Shown piece by piece: positions 54,416 to 63,284 of a DNA stretch of 64,000 nucleotides. This DNA comes from Nitrospiraceae bacterium (GTDB taxonomy: Bacteria > Nitrospirota > Nitrospiria > Nitrospirales > Nitrospiraceae): NCBI GenBank assembly GCA_035623075.1, contig DASPUC010000026.1, forward strand, positions 96,643-160,642. The letters are read 5' to 3'. The stretch's first letter is position 1. Every line of letters begins with the position of its first letter. A program made the translations under genes and the position numbers. The notes under the pieces are model-generated. The model was not told the DNA's origin and made no database searches. It saw nothing but the letters and a program-made list of their open reading frames with translations.

Positions 54416-55363
54416 TCATCTCTTGCCTTCCTTGGCGAGCCCACTTTTCATGGCGCGTCCGGCTCGCGGGTGAGTCTTGTCGTACAAGGCAAGGAGTTGG
54501 TCCATAGCGACGTGCGTATATTTCTGCGTGGTACTGAGCGAGGCATGTCCCAGCATTTCCTGGATGGCTCGCAAGTCGGCTCCCTCGTCGAGAAGATGCG
54601 TCGCAAACGAATGGCGCAACGTGTGCGGACTCACCGGACCGCCAGGAAGCGCGCGCGAGTATCGCGCCACAAGTCGGGCGACACTGCGCGCTGTCAGTCT
54701 TCCCCCGCGGCTGTTGCAGAAGAGTGCCGTCCTGTTGAGATTTGAATGCCGAACGTTGGGGTTTGAGGCGAGCCAGACTCTATATTGTCGGATGGCCTCC
54801 ACCGCCAAATCTCCGATCGGCACAATCCGCTCTTTTCGACCCTTCCCCTGCAGACGGACAAGCCCTTCCTTTGATCTGAGGTCCTCCAAATTGATCCCTA
54901 CCAATTCGCTGACGCGGGCACCGGTCGAGTAGAGGGTTTCGAGAATTGCGCGATCGCGTAATGACCAGCCGGCCGTCGTATCAGGAAACTCCAGCAACGC
55001 CTGGGCCTCGTCTTTCGTTAAGACACGGGGGAGCTGTTTCGGTTGTTTCGGCGACCTGACATCCTCGGCGGGGTTTTGTGGAACAACCCCTTCTCGCTGG
55101 AGATACCGAAAGAAGCTGCGGAGGCAGGCGAGCTTTCTCGCTAAGGTGGTGCGTTTCTCGTGCTTGCGATCCAGCCACCGAAGATAAGCGCGGATACTAT
55201 CAGATTGTACAGCGGCAGGTTCAATAGGTTGAATTCCCGCGGAACCAGCGGTCAGGAAGGAAGCAAATTGCCGGAGGTCGGACGCATAATTCCGCAGCGT
55301 TTCTCGTGATGCCCCCCGCTCAACATCGAGAAACGTCAGGAAAGCCCGAACTGCTTTATCCAT
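54416..55363 (-). CDS. xerC: Tyrosine recombinase XerC
   Basis: 315 residues. An N-terminal SAM-like domain (about 1-90) is followed by the catalytic domain with Arg in [14 protein letters not shown], Lys in [12 protein letters not shown], His-x-x-Arg in [29 protein letters not shown], and the catalytic Tyr in STTQKYTHV. It resolves chromosome dimers at dif. The start ATG at 55363 has GAGGA nine bases upstream and lies inside the end of trmFO, overlapping 28 bases, the usual trmFO-xerC arrangement. It is clearly distinct from the phage-like integrase at 56890-58011. Confidence 0.95.
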   Translation of the reverse strand: MDKAVRAFLTFLDVERGASRETLRNYASDLRQFASFLTAGSAGIQPIEPAAVQSDSIRAYLRWLDRKHEKRTTLARKLACLRSFFRYLQREGVVPQNPAEDVRSPKQPKQLPRVLTKDEAQALLEFPDTTAGWSLRDRAILETLYSTGARVSELVGINLEDLRSKEGLVRLQGKGRKERIVPIGDLAVEAIRQYRVWLASNPNVRHSNLNRTALFCNSRGGRLTARSVARLVARYSRALPGGPVSPHTLRHSFATHLLDEGADLRAIQEMLGHASLSTTQKYTHVAMDQLLALYDKTHPRAGRAMKSGLAKEGKR

Positions 55364-56667
55364 GTGGACAGGTCCTCGAGAGCGCGTTGCCCCAACAGCC
55401 GCCGCTTTTGTTCCTTATCGCGAACGGGAGTCGCCAGGGGCGGGAAGAGCCCGTAGTTGATATTCATCGGTTGAAAATAACGGGGATCCGTCGCCGTGAT
55501 GTGAGACACGAGACAACCATGCGCGGTGGTCGAAGGCGGCGTGACAAGAGGAAGCCCCGCAAGCCCGCGGGCGGCATTGATGCCGGCAAGCCCTCCCATC
55601 GCCGCAGAATCCGTGTATCCCTCCACACCAACCAACTGCCCAGCAAAGAATAAAGTTTCTCGTTCCTTGAACTGGAGTGTGTTGCGCAGCAGTTGCGGAG
55701 CGTTGATAAAGGTGTTGCGATGCAGGCTGCCATAGCGGAGGAACTCGGCCTGTTCAAGACCGGGGATCATTCGGAACACCCGCTTTTGTTCCCCGTAGGT
55801 CAATTTCGTCTGGAAGCCGACCAGGTTGTAGCAGGAACGATGCGCATTCTCCGTCCGTAACTGTACGACGGCGTAAGGCTTCGTGCCTGTTTTGGGATCT
55901 TCCAATCCCACCGGCTTCAAGGGGCCGAATTGCATTGTCTGCCGTCCTCGCTCGGCCATCACTTCAATCGGAATACAGCCCTCGAAGTAAGGCGTCTTTT
56001 CGAAGTCTTTCGGCTGGACCTTCTCTGCCGCGAGCAAGGCTTCGTAGAAATTGTTGTATGTCGTCTCGTCCATGGGACAGTTCAGATAATCGTCGCCACC
56101 CTTGTCATAACGTGAGGCGCGGAACACGATATCCATATCGACGGAATCGGCGTCGACAATCGGAGAAATGGCATCGTAAAAATACAGATGTTTGGTTTGG
56201 GTCAGTCGGGCAATGGCCTGGGACAGCTTATCGGACGTCAAAGGACCAGTAGCCACCACGCAGAGGCAGTCCGTCGGAATGTCGGGAATTTCTTCTCGCA
56301 GAATGCGAATATGAGGATGGCTCTCCAGAGCTTGGGTGATCCTGAAGGAAAACAGCTCTCGGTCAACGGCCAAGGCCGAACCGGCCGGAACGCGAGATTG
56401 ATCGGCCGCCCGCATAATTAGCGAGTTGAGACGGCGCATTTCCTCCTTCAAGATTCCTGGGGCATTTTGTAGGTCCACTGAGCCGAGTGAATTGGAGCAG
56501 ACGAGTTCCGCTAGTCCACCGGTTTTATGAGCCGGCGTCATTTCTTTTGGACGCATCTCGTAGAGCGTGACTTTGGCCCCTCGATTAGCGGCCTGCCAGG
56601 CCGCTTCCGATCCAGCAAGCCCTCCACCGATGATGACGACGTCATCCCGCACTGCGCGAAGCTCCAT
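55336..56667 (-). CDS. trmFO: tRNA (uracil-5-)-methyltransferase TrmFO (folate-dependent)
   Basis: 443 residues from ATG 56667; the frame is open upstream to 56805, but [25 protein letters not shown] is the family start. It uses methylene-tetrahydrofolate and FAD to make ribothymidine at position 54 of tRNA. FAD motif [41 protein letters not shown]; catalytic Cys region in [22 protein letters not shown]; and [25 protein letters not shown] at the end. It heads the minus-strand run trmFO-xerC-argB-M28-unknown. Confidence 0.95.
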   Translation of the reverse strand: MELRAVRDDVVIIGGGLAGSEAAWQAANRGAKVTLYEMRPKEMTPAHKTGGLAELVCSNSLGSVDLQNAPGILKEEMRRLNSLIMRAADQSRVPAGSALAVDRELFSFRITQALESHPHIRILREEIPDIPTDCLCVVATGPLTSDKLSQAIARLTQTKHLYFYDAISPIVDADSVDMDIVFRASRYDKGGDDYLNCPMDETTYNNFYEALLAAEKVQPKDFEKTPYFEGCIPIEVMAERGRQTMQFGPLKPVGLEDPKTGTKPYAVVQLRTENAHRSCYNLVGFQTKLTYGEQKRVFRMIPGLEQAEFLRYGSLHRNTFINAPQLLRNTLQFKERETLFFAGQLVGVEGYTDSAAMGGLAGINAARGLAGLPLVTPPSTTAHGCLVSHITATDPRYFQPMNINYGLFPPLATPVRDKEQKRRLLGQRALEDLSTWIKQFGLS

Positions 56668-56858
56668 GAGGGAAAAACTGCGAGAGAAGGCATTGTAGGA
56701 ACCGCGTTTTCGGGAAGTCAAGGCGAGCTGAATGTAGGGACGAGGCAAAGGGTATGAAGCTAGAGGTTCCTCCTTGAAATCTCTAACTGCAAACCCCTCG
56801 ATCAAGTTACCCGCTGTGTTGATCCCTTTTGAAGCACCATGCTAGACTCGCGCACCGT

Positions 56859-56933
56859 GGGCGATTAGCTCAGTGGGAGAGCGCTTCCTTCACACGGAAG
56901 AGGCCACAGGTTCGATACCTGTATCGCCCACCA
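56859..56933 (+). tRNA. tRNA-Val (anticodon CAC), integration site
   Basis: Acceptor GGGCGAT pairs with ATCGCCC, then A and encoded CCA. D arm AGCTCAGTGGGAGAGC, anticodon stem CTTCC/GGAAG around loop TTCACAC (CAC), and T arm ACAGGTTCGATACCTGT. A tyrosine integrase gene abuts the 3' half on the other strand and its stop lies inside the tRNA. Confidence 0.96.
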
Positions 56934-58011
56934 TCTTTTCAACCACTTCCGAGACAGCGCTCTTCGACGTCCTCAGCACTGTGGTCGATTTTGTGTCACG
57001 GTGCCCGCGTCGGTCCAGAACATCCACCCCATCCCGCAAGCTCTCCGGGTAGTGATGGGCATACCGTTGCGTCATCATCGAAGACTTGTGCCCGAGGAGC
57101 CGCTGCACCTTGTACAGATCGATCCCGGATTGAACCAGCCGGGTCGCGAAGGTATGCCGGAGGTCGTGGAAATGACAATCGACGATGCCAGCCTTGGCCA
57201 TCGCAGGCCGCAGAGCCCGTCGAAGATGGTTTGGATCAATAGGTGTGCCGGCCATACTCGGAAACACGAGACTTGTTTTCAGGTGGCGCACCTTGGCCTT
57301 CTCCGTGAGGAGAGCCATCACGGTCTGATTCAACGGCACCGTGCGTCGCTCCCCATTCTTCGATCGAAACACCGTCACCGTTCTCCGGAACAGATCAACT
57401 CCGCTCCACGTCAGCGCCAGGATCTCACCCAGGCGCATCCCGGTATGGAGAGCAAACACCACCAGTTCCCGCAGCCACGACGGGCAGGCGGCGAGTAATC
57501 GCGTCTCCTCATCTTCCGTCAGCCAGCGTTCTCGCTTGTTCGCGCCCTTTTCTAGGGACACCCGGCTGACCGGATTATCACGGCACCACTCCCACTCCCG
57601 CTTGGCGAGATTGAAGGCCTTTCTCAAACAGGTCAACTCTCGGTTGATCGAGGCGGCCTTCACCCCAGCCGCGTAGCGTCTGCTCTTGTAGTCAACGATC
57701 AGCTTGGGCGTGATCTGCGCCAAGGTCCGATCGCCAAAGAAATCCCGGAAGTGTTTGACGAACACCTGACAACTCTGTCGACTGGCCAGCTTGATCATAT
57801 GTTCCCGTTCAAAGCGATCCATCAGATCATCGAAGGTCCGCGTCCTTTCCTCCAAGCTGTCAAAATACTGCCCTTCGATAAGCTGAATCTTGACCTTGGC
57901 CAGGATCGACCCGGCCATGGCTTGATTGGTCGTCCCCGTAGACCGGCGTATCCGTTGACCCTGAAACATGAAATTCATCCACCAGACCTTACCTCGTTTA
58001 ACGAGCCCCAT
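56890..58011 (-). CDS. Phage/island-type tyrosine integrase
   Basis: 373 residues. The N-terminal Arm-binding part is short; the core-binding domain runs about 55-160; the catalytic domain has Arg in HTGMRLGEILALTW, Lys in RSKNGERRTVPL, HDLRHTFATRL, the His in GHKSSMMTQRY and the Tyr of the same stretch. The stop is at 56890, within tRNA-Val, so the last residues (GDTGIEPVASSV) are written by the tRNA antisense strand. This is the usual sign that the element integrated at this tRNA and rebuilt it. The start overlaps the excisionase-like gene by 14 bases. Confidence 0.95.
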   Translation of the reverse strand: MGLVKRGKVWWMNFMFQGQRIRRSTGTTNQAMAGSILAKVKIQLIEGQYFDSLEERTRTFDDLMDRFEREHMIKLASRQSCQVFVKHFRDFFGDRTLAQITPKLIVDYKSRRYAAGVKAASINRELTCLRKAFNLAKREWEWCRDNPVSRVSLEKGANKRERWLTEDEETRLLAACPSWLRELVVFALHTGMRLGEILALTWSGVDLFRRTVTVFRSKNGERRTVPLNQTVMALLTEKAKVRHLKTSLVFPSMAGTPIDPNHLRRALRPAMAKAGIVDCHFHDLRHTFATRLVQSGIDLYKVQRLLGHKSSMMTQRYAHHYPESLRDGVDVLDRRGHRDTKSTTVLRTSKSAVSEVVEKMVGDTGIEPVASSV

Positions 58012-58315
58012 CGTCTCCCTCCTTTCCCGTTGGGCTCGCTATTGGTCTGGTTTCCCCGTGGCGGGGATTATAGGCATCCCGCCTGGCGCGAGCAATGACT
58101 CGGCTAAGGTCAAACCCAGTTACACGCATGCGGTGCACGGGCCGGTCTTTAACTGGTTTTCGACAACTCTCTAGCCAATGGTCAATGTCATCCTTCCGGA
58201 AGCGCAGAAGGCCATGAATCTTCAGACAGGGAATTCGTCCCTGTGCCGCCCAGGCATAGAGGGTCGCCGGTTTGATTTGTAAGTGCTGGGCGAGAGCGTT
58301 GACGGTCATCAACAT
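57998..58315 (-). CDS. Excisionase / MerR-type helix-turn-helix protein
   Basis: 105 residues. MTVNALAQHLQIKPATLYAWAAQGRIPCLKIHGLLRFRKDDIDHWLES is the DNA-binding 'excisionase family' winged helix with the typical W-x-x-x-G-x-x-P pattern. The second half is basic and likely disordered (RKPVKDRPVHRMRVTGFDLSRVIARARRDAYNPRHGE). It overlaps the integrase start by 14 bases, as excisionase-integrase pairs often do. ATG is at 58315, with an in-frame ATG two codons later. Confidence 0.82.
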   Translation of the reverse strand: MLMTVNALAQHLQIKPATLYAWAAQGRIPCLKIHGLLRFRKDDIDHWLESCRKPVKDRPVHRMRVTGFDLSRVIARARRDAYNPRHGETRPIASPTGKEGDDGAR

Positions 58316-58424
58316 TGATGTCGTCTCGTGTGGACCTCATTAAGAGGGAATTTGCACAGGTATAGCGGAGACAGCATGAGTGATCAAAAATCCGACAACT
58401 AGGTCGCACGAGCATGTCGGGTCT

Positions 58425-58453
58425 TTGCTTCGAGGGCACTGCTTTGAAATAAT
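58425..58453 (+). promoter_or_regulatory. Promoter of the island operon, leaderless layout
   Basis: TTGCTT (58425-58430), 17-base spacer, AATAAT (58448-58453), seven bases to the ATG at 58461. The match is modest. Confidence 0.45.
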
Positions 58454-58460
58454 CAACCCG

Positions 58461-59330
58461 ATGAAGTATCGGCCAGAATCATGGCGTGACCGTCTCGAAG
58501 CCCAGGATGAAGACTCCCGAGCGTTCCTGCTATTGGGCCAAACGCTCGTGCAGCTGCTGGATCTTGCGGACAGGGGATTCGCACCTGAGGGAGCCCGCAT
58601 TCTCATGGAGCAGGCGGCTTCAGTCGACTGGAGGAAAGCCTATCTCAACTCGCCGCAAGTGATGGCAGAGATGGCTAAGAGCATTGATCTCCCAGCGACT
58701 GCCGAACTTCCGAGCAACGACAAAGCCCTTGGGCCGGTGCTGCGAGAAACCATGGATCGGCTCAAAGGGTTCATGAAGCGGATTGATGGCCTGACAGACC
58801 AACGGACCGGTCTCTTTACTCACGCAGCGATGAAGACGAAAGAACTGAAACGGGTCATGGACGCTGTGCTACCCCAACTCGGGAGGTTTCTGATTGAACT
58901 GAAGGTCGCCACTGATCATGTGCTAGCCCTGATGATATGGAAGACGACTATGCGCGACCTGCTGATATCAGCTGAGGCGGGTGATGATACGGCGCTATGC
59001 AAGGTGCTCTCCGTGAATCCCTTGCTGGCCTATCACGCATCGATCGGGCAGCGCATCCAGCAGGCCACGGCACACCGAGAGCATCTCATCCTTCGCCAGA
59101 TTCAGAAGGCAATTGCAAAGCGTCCCCCTCGTCACAAGAATGCCAAGGCGGGCTTCATCATGGCCGGCTTGTGGGAAGCGAGGTTGAAACGACTCCCCTC
59201 CAGACAGATTCAAGGGTTCCTACGAGACGTGGGGGCTTCGCAACGTCCCTTCCCCACAGGCCTTGGAACGGTGTGCACAACGGTTGGGACTCAAGAAGTA
59301 TTGCACCGAGTCGCCAAGGATGGGGAATGA
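58461..59330 (+). CDS. Hypothetical helical protein of island operon
   Basis: 289 residues from ATG 58461 (the frame is open to a GTG at 58380). The protein is soluble and almost entirely helical: DSRAFLLLGQTLVQLLDLADRGFAPEG, ALGPVLRETMDRLKGFMKRIDGL, MKTKELKRVMDAVLPQLGRFLIELKVATDHVLALM. The end is basic. There is no signal, zinc site or recognised motif. Its stop overlaps the start of the next gene (ATGA, 59327-59330), and that gene overlaps a third in the same way, so the three act as one unit. Unknown cargo of the element. Confidence 0.62.
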   Translation: MKYRPESWRDRLEAQDEDSRAFLLLGQTLVQLLDLADRGFAPEGARILMEQAASVDWRKAYLNSPQVMAEMAKSIDLPATAELPSNDKALGPVLRETMDRLKGFMKRIDGLTDQRTGLFTHAAMKTKELKRVMDAVLPQLGRFLIELKVATDHVLALMIWKTTMRDLLISAEAGDDTALCKVLSVNPLLAYHASIGQRIQQATAHREHLILRQIQKAIAKRPPRHKNAKAGFIMAGLWEARLKRLPSRQIQGFLRDVGASQRPFPTGLGTVCTTVGTQEVLHRVAKDGE

Positions 59331-59758
59331 AGACGAATAAACACCAAACGCTGTTGTTAGTGAAATCCAAGCAAACGGTACGGGCCAGGGATCTCGTGGA
59401 GGCATTTGGCTACTCGGCCCCGACCGCACGCTCGTACCTTTCCCACCTCAAACGACAGGAATTGCTGGAACGATCAGAGAGGGGTCACGGGCTGACCGAT
59501 AAAGGACTAGCGCGCCTCGAATTTTTCGACGTGAGTGGATGCGCCGATCCTGCCTGCCCACTCTGTCGACAGAAAGCCGGTCTGCTTACCTGTCCCCGCT
59601 GCAGCTATCAATTGTCGAAAGAGAAACTCCGTATTCTTCCCGAACAGGACTTCCTGGTGGTCGTGCGTCATGCCGGGGTTTACTGCCACCGGTGCTGGAA
59701 GCTCCTCTTCAGCGAAGCCCAGGCGCATTTGATGGGCATTCCCAAGGAGGCCGCATGA
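59327..59758 (+). CDS. Winged-helix plus zinc-finger protein
   Basis: 143 residues. Residues 1-65 form a helix-turn-helix of the winged type (TLLLVKSKQTVRARDLVEAFGY, then APTARSYLSHLKRQELLER, and GLTDKGLARL). Residues 72-123 hold seven Cys as CADPACPLC, CPRC and CHRC, consistent with a zinc-binding module of two or three CxxC knuckles. It is a likely DNA-binding regulator. It is coupled by ATGA overlap to the helical protein before and the tiny membrane protein after, so it may control or assemble with them. No close named relative is recognised. Confidence 0.68.
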   Translation: MKTNKHQTLLLVKSKQTVRARDLVEAFGYSAPTARSYLSHLKRQELLERSERGHGLTDKGLARLEFFDVSGCADPACPLCRQKAGLLTCPRCSYQLSKEKLRILPEQDFLVVVRHAGVYCHRCWKLLFSEAQAHLMGIPKEAA

Positions 59759-59871
59759 AAGTAGGATGGAGCATTACCCCGCTCGGTTGGATCCTAATTG
59801 TTGTCCTCGCTACCGTCCTCCTCTACCACATTGTCACCAAGCTGAAGCGTCCCCCCAAAGAAAATTACTAG
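59755..59871 (+). CDS. 38-residue single-helix membrane protein
   Basis: ATG 59755 overlaps the previous stop (ATGA) and has AAGGAGG four bases upstream. The sequence is MKVGWSITPLGW followed by the membrane helix ILIVVLATVLLYHIVTKL and a basic tail (KRPPKENY). Such tiny proteins are usually missed by gene finders. The overlap and ribosome binding site support translation. Function unknown; toxin-like or membrane-anchor roles are both possible. Confidence 0.65.
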   Translation: MKVGWSITPLGWILIVVLATVLLYHIVTKLKRPPKENY

Positions 59872-60444
59872 ACACATCAGCTCTGCCTTTAAGGCGTGAA
59901 GTGCTCCCTCCAGCGTTCTCGTTCGTTTCGTACTCCATGTGTCTTTCTGTGTGACTCCCTTTCATCAATGAGTGTTTAGGTGATCCCACATGAGCACCGA
60001 TGGCGTGAAGAGAGAGTCCATCACGCACAACTAGCTTACGCGTGGTACGCGGCTTTACTCACTGTACTCGAAATCACAAGCTTACTCCGTAGGTAGGTGA
60101 GCAACTGACTAAACCAAAGGAATATGCTTTTCGAAACCGTCTGTCTTGGGATCTGTGTTGCTAAAGTCGGGATTTGATTGAGGTCAATTCAGCCCCCAAC
60201 ATTGATGCGAGTTTCACAGGTCTTACCCTAATTGCCACAGGTCTTGGGACCTGGGAGAGAGCGAGGCTAAGTGACATCTGAGCCGAAAATAGCCCTGCAA
60301 TTCGACCGTTAAATCTCCCTCATCATTGTCTCTAAGAAGACCCGCCTGGCTAGGTCCAAAATCCCTCCGATAATTGACGATGAGACTCGGTCGATTTCTC
60401 AGGAAATTTGACTTATCCTTGAGCCAGTCCAAAAACAAATCCTT
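59872..60444. other. Gene-free stretch upstream of the SulP gene
   Basis: 573 bases with no credible gene and lower GC than the flanks. It holds a direct repeat CACAGGTCTT (60215-60224 and 60237-60246) and a small hairpin CAGGTC-TTGG-GACCTG (60238-60253). A TTGACG at 60374-60379 could be a -35, but no matching -10 is seen. Confidence 0.4.
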
Positions 60445-61998
60445 ATGAGCCCCCTACCAAATCGCAGTGTCTCTCTGAAACACGATGGACCAGCGGGCCT
60501 GGTCGTCTTCCTGGTCGCACTTCCCCTGTGTCTGGGTATCGCCCACGCCTCCGGGGCGCCACTGTTCGCCGGTATCATTGCTGGAATTGTCGGCGGCTGC
60601 CTGATATCGATGTTATCCGGCTCGCAGGTCAGCGTCAGTGGTCCGGCCGCTGGGCTCGTCGTGATTGTTGTCACAGCCATTCAGACCCTGGGCTCCTATC
60701 AAGCGTTCCTGGCCGCGGTGGTCCTCTGCGGGGTGATTCAGATCGGGCTGGGAGTAGCGGGTGCCGGAGCCATCGGCGATTATGTGCCGAACTCCGTCAT
60801 CAAGGGGATGCTCGCTGGGATCGGGTTGGTGATCGTGCTCAAGCAGATTCCGCATGCGCTTGGCCAGGATCTCGACTGGATCGGCGACTTGAGCTTTCTG
60901 GAAGCTGACCACGCGAACACGCTGTCGGCTATCTTCACCGCCGCCGTTCATGTGCTCGACGGTCCGCTCGTGATTTCAGTGCTGAGTGTGGTCACCCTTA
61001 TCGGCTGGGAGAAGCTGGCAAAAGGAGGGGCGCGCGTGTTCACGGTCGTGCCCGGCTCCGTCGTGGTCGTTGTGCTGGGAATTCTCGTGAATCAGGTCTT
61101 TCGAGTTGTGACTCCGGGACTGTACATCAGCGAGCCGCAGCACCTCGTGGACCTCCCGGTGGCCGAATCGTTCTCGGATCTGGTCCATCAGTTCACCGTC
61201 CCTGATTTTTCCGCGGTTGCAGACCCAAACTTGTGGGCGATCGGTCTGACGCTGGCTATTGTCGCCAGCATTGAAAGCTTGTTGTCGCTCGAAGCAGCCG
61301 ATCGCCTCGATCCGTTCAAGCGGATCTCGCCCCCCAGTCGGGAACTCTGGGCGCAGGGGGCAGGCAACGTGGTCTCAGGGCTTCTGGGCGGCTTACCTGT
61401 GACCAGCGTTGTCATTCGTACCTCCGCGAACGTCTATGCCGGTGCCCGGACCTGGGTCGCCGCCTTTGTTCATGGGCTCCTCTTGCTGGCGAGTGCCTTG
61501 CTGATCCCGCACCTGCTGAATCAGGTCCCCCTGGCCAGCCTGGCGGCGATCCTCATCATGGTGGGATACAAACTCACCAAACCGGCCGTGTACCAGTCCG
61601 TGTACCGACTGGGCATGACCCAGTTCATCCCCTTTCTCGTGACCGTGATGGCCATTGTGTTCACGGACCTTCTCAAGGGGGTCTTGCTAGGCTTGGCGTG
61701 CGGACTGTTTTTCGTCCTCAGGAGCAACCACCGCGACGCGGTCACGGTCGTCACCAGGAACAAGGCCTGCCTCATTCGTCTGAACAAAGACGTGACATTT
61801 CTCAATAAGAACGAACTCCGAACGAAACTGCGAGCCATCGAAGGCGGGACCGATGTGCTAATCGATGGAACGAAAGCCCCGTACATCGACCGCGACATTC
61901 TGGAAGTCGTGGAAGATTTTCAGAAGATGGCTGACCACCAAGGCATCTCGGTCGAGCTCAAACATGTGGCAGGAAAAACCCTCAGACCGGAGCGCTAA
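60445..61998 (+). CDS. SulP-family anion transporter, probable bicarbonate carrier
   Basis: 517 residues. About 10-12 membrane helices start with LVVFLVALPLCLGIAHASGAPLFAGIIAGIVGG, with the SulP signature SVSGPAAGLVVIVV. The C-terminal 80 residues are a short STAS-like domain (FLNKNELRTKLRAIEGGTDVLIDG, then DRDILEVVEDFQKMADHQGISVELKHV). The next gene, starting two bases later, is a beta-carbonic anhydrase. SulP/carbonic anhydrase neighbours are usually bicarbonate uptake systems, which fits an autotroph; sulfate transport is the alternative. Confidence 0.92.
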   Translation: MSPLPNRSVSLKHDGPAGLVVFLVALPLCLGIAHASGAPLFAGIIAGIVGGCLISMLSGSQVSVSGPAAGLVVIVVTAIQTLGSYQAFLAAVVLCGVIQIGLGVAGAGAIGDYVPNSVIKGMLAGIGLVIVLKQIPHALGQDLDWIGDLSFLEADHANTLSAIFTAAVHVLDGPLVISVLSVVTLIGWEKLAKGGARVFTVVPGSVVVVVLGILVNQVFRVVTPGLYISEPQHLVDLPVAESFSDLVHQFTVPDFSAVADPNLWAIGLTLAIVASIESLLSLEAADRLDPFKRISPPSRELWAQGAGNVVSGLLGGLPVTSVVIRTSANVYAGARTWVAAFVHGLLLLASALLIPHLLNQVPLASLAAILIMVGYKLTKPAVYQSVYRLGMTQFIPFLVTVMAIVFTDLLKGVLLGLACGLFFVLRSNHRDAVTVVTRNKACLIRLNKDVTFLNKNELRTKLRAIEGGTDVLIDGTKAPYIDRDILEVVEDFQKMADHQGISVELKHVAGKTLRPER

Positions 61999-61999
61999 C

Positions 62000-62617
62000 A
62001 TGATGGACCCGTACGTCAAGCTCTTGCTATCGAACGAAGCCTGGGTGAAGGAGAAGCTAGCGCTGCGCGGAGATTTCTTTGAACGGGCGGTCAGCGGACA
62101 GAACCCGCAGTTTCTGTGGATCGGGTGCTCCGATTCGCGGGTGCCGCCTGAGGACATGACCGGGTCGGAGCCGGGGGAGCTGTTCGTCCATCGAAACATC
62201 GCCAATCAGGTGTCCGACCACGACGTGAGTGTCCTGAGCGTCCTCGAGTATGCGGTAGGGGTACTACAGGTGCAGCACATTATCGTGTGCGGGCATTATC
62301 AGTGCGGCGGGGTGTTCCACGCGATGCAACATGAGGACAGCGGCGTCATCGACCAATGGCTCACCCAAGTGAAGGCGATCCACCGCCGCCACGCGGGGGA
62401 ACTCGATTGCATAGCAGACTCCGCGCTGTGCTTCGACCGCATGGTCGAGCTCAATGTTGCCGCGCAGGTAAGGAATGTCGCCCAGACGGCGATCGTGCAG
62501 AAAGCTTGGTCAGGAGACCGGGGGCCTCACCTGCATGGATGGGTCTATGATTTGCGGACGGGGACACTCAAGGAACTTGAGACGCTGACCGGCTCGGACA
62601 AGTCTAGTCCTGGATGA
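62000..62617 (+). CDS. Beta-carbonic anhydrase
   Basis: 205 residues. It interconverts CO2 and bicarbonate. The zinc site is Cys43, Asp45 and Arg47 (IGCSDSR), His99 and Cys102 (CGHYQCGG). The substrate region RNIANQVSDHDVSVLSVLEYAV is conserved. The start ATG 62000 (or the adjacent ATG 62003) follows the SulP stop by one base; the frame is open upstream inside SulP. It acts in the cytoplasm, trapping or releasing inorganic carbon brought in by the transporter. Confidence 0.95.
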   Translation: MMDPYVKLLLSNEAWVKEKLALRGDFFERAVSGQNPQFLWIGCSDSRVPPEDMTGSEPGELFVHRNIANQVSDHDVSVLSVLEYAVGVLQVQHIIVCGHYQCGGVFHAMQHEDSGVIDQWLTQVKAIHRRHAGELDCIADSALCFDRMVELNVAAQVRNVAQTAIVQKAWSGDRGPHLHGWVYDLRTGTLKELETLTGSDKSSPG

Positions 62618-62805
62618 AGGTTACACTGAACCCCAAACCGCTCGCATCGGAGAGCTAACGGGATCGTACAGCTCGAGTCTCAAAAACAGTTGATTTTGAT
62701 GCTAGGCTAGCGTAATGAAATCCTCCCGCGTCATCAAGGTGTTAGAGGATTATTTTTAAAATGCTTTTGCCCTAGATTCGAAGAATCGGAACTAAGGTGA
62801 TACTG

Positions 62806-63156
62806 ATGAAGGACTCGCGAGTTACCGTTCTATTTTTCCTATCCTGTTTCTTTGTGGCTGGATTGGCAACCCAGTTCATCTGGGCAGCCACGGGAGATGC
62901 CGCAAAAGGGAAGATAATCTATGACACCAACTGCTTGCCCTGTCATGGGGAGCGAGGAAAAGGAGACGGCCCCGTCGCTGCAACACTCCGGCCGTCACCG
63001 ACTCCTTTGATCAGTCCGAAGACGCGGGTTAAATCTGATGGTGACCTGCTGACTATAATTAGGGATGGTCGGGCGGTGATGCCGGCTTGGAAAAACCGGC
63101 TCAAAGACCAAGATATTCAGGATGTGTTGGCCTACATACGGAGCCTGAGCGAGTAA
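62806..63156 (+). CDS. Small monohaem cytochrome c
   Basis: 116 residues from ATG 62806 with AAGGTGA six bases upstream. A signal peptide (residues 1-28, FFVAGLATQFIWAATG) exports it. The haem motif is Cys43-x2-Cys46-His47 (CLPCHGERGKGDGP), and the axial Met is in GRAVMPAWKN. The C-terminal helix is LKDQDIQDVLAYIRSLSE. It is a class I periplasmic cytochrome, a candidate electron carrier. Its position near the island rather than in a respiratory operon is notable. Confidence 0.93.
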   Translation: MKDSRVTVLFFLSCFFVAGLATQFIWAATGDAAKGKIIYDTNCLPCHGERGKGDGPVAATLRPSPTPLISPKTRVKSDGDLLTIIRDGRAVMPAWKNRLKDQDIQDVLAYIRSLSE

Positions 63157-63284
63157 CTCTGTGCGTACGGTGCTAAAAACATCTTCGCTTTATGATTTGA
63201 ACGAGGGGGAGGACTTGCGATAGACGTATCAATTTGACATGTTGTGTATACAGTCTAACTCGAAAGCAGAAAGGGGTAACCGCT

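Larger units (their letters stand above)
56890..59871. mobile_element. Integrative element at tRNA-Val, right end not seen
   Basis: The left boundary is the 3' half of tRNA-Val. Integrase, excisionase-like gene and a three-gene operon of unknown function form the certain part. The same island may continue through the SulP/carbonic anhydrase and cytochrome genes to the window end or beyond. No second copy of the tRNA 3' end (attR) was found in this window, so the right end is open. Confidence 0.55.

Noticed and set aside
54222..54419. 65-residue open frame coupled by ATGA to the xerC stop
   Set aside because: The coupling is tempting, but the protein has no fold-like pattern, no ribosome binding site was found, and another frame in the same stretch resembles HslU better.
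56890..56925. GDTGIEPVASSV at the integrase C-terminus as a conserved domain tail
   Set aside because: It is just the translated antisense of the tRNA T arm and variable region, a known artefact of integration into tRNA genes.
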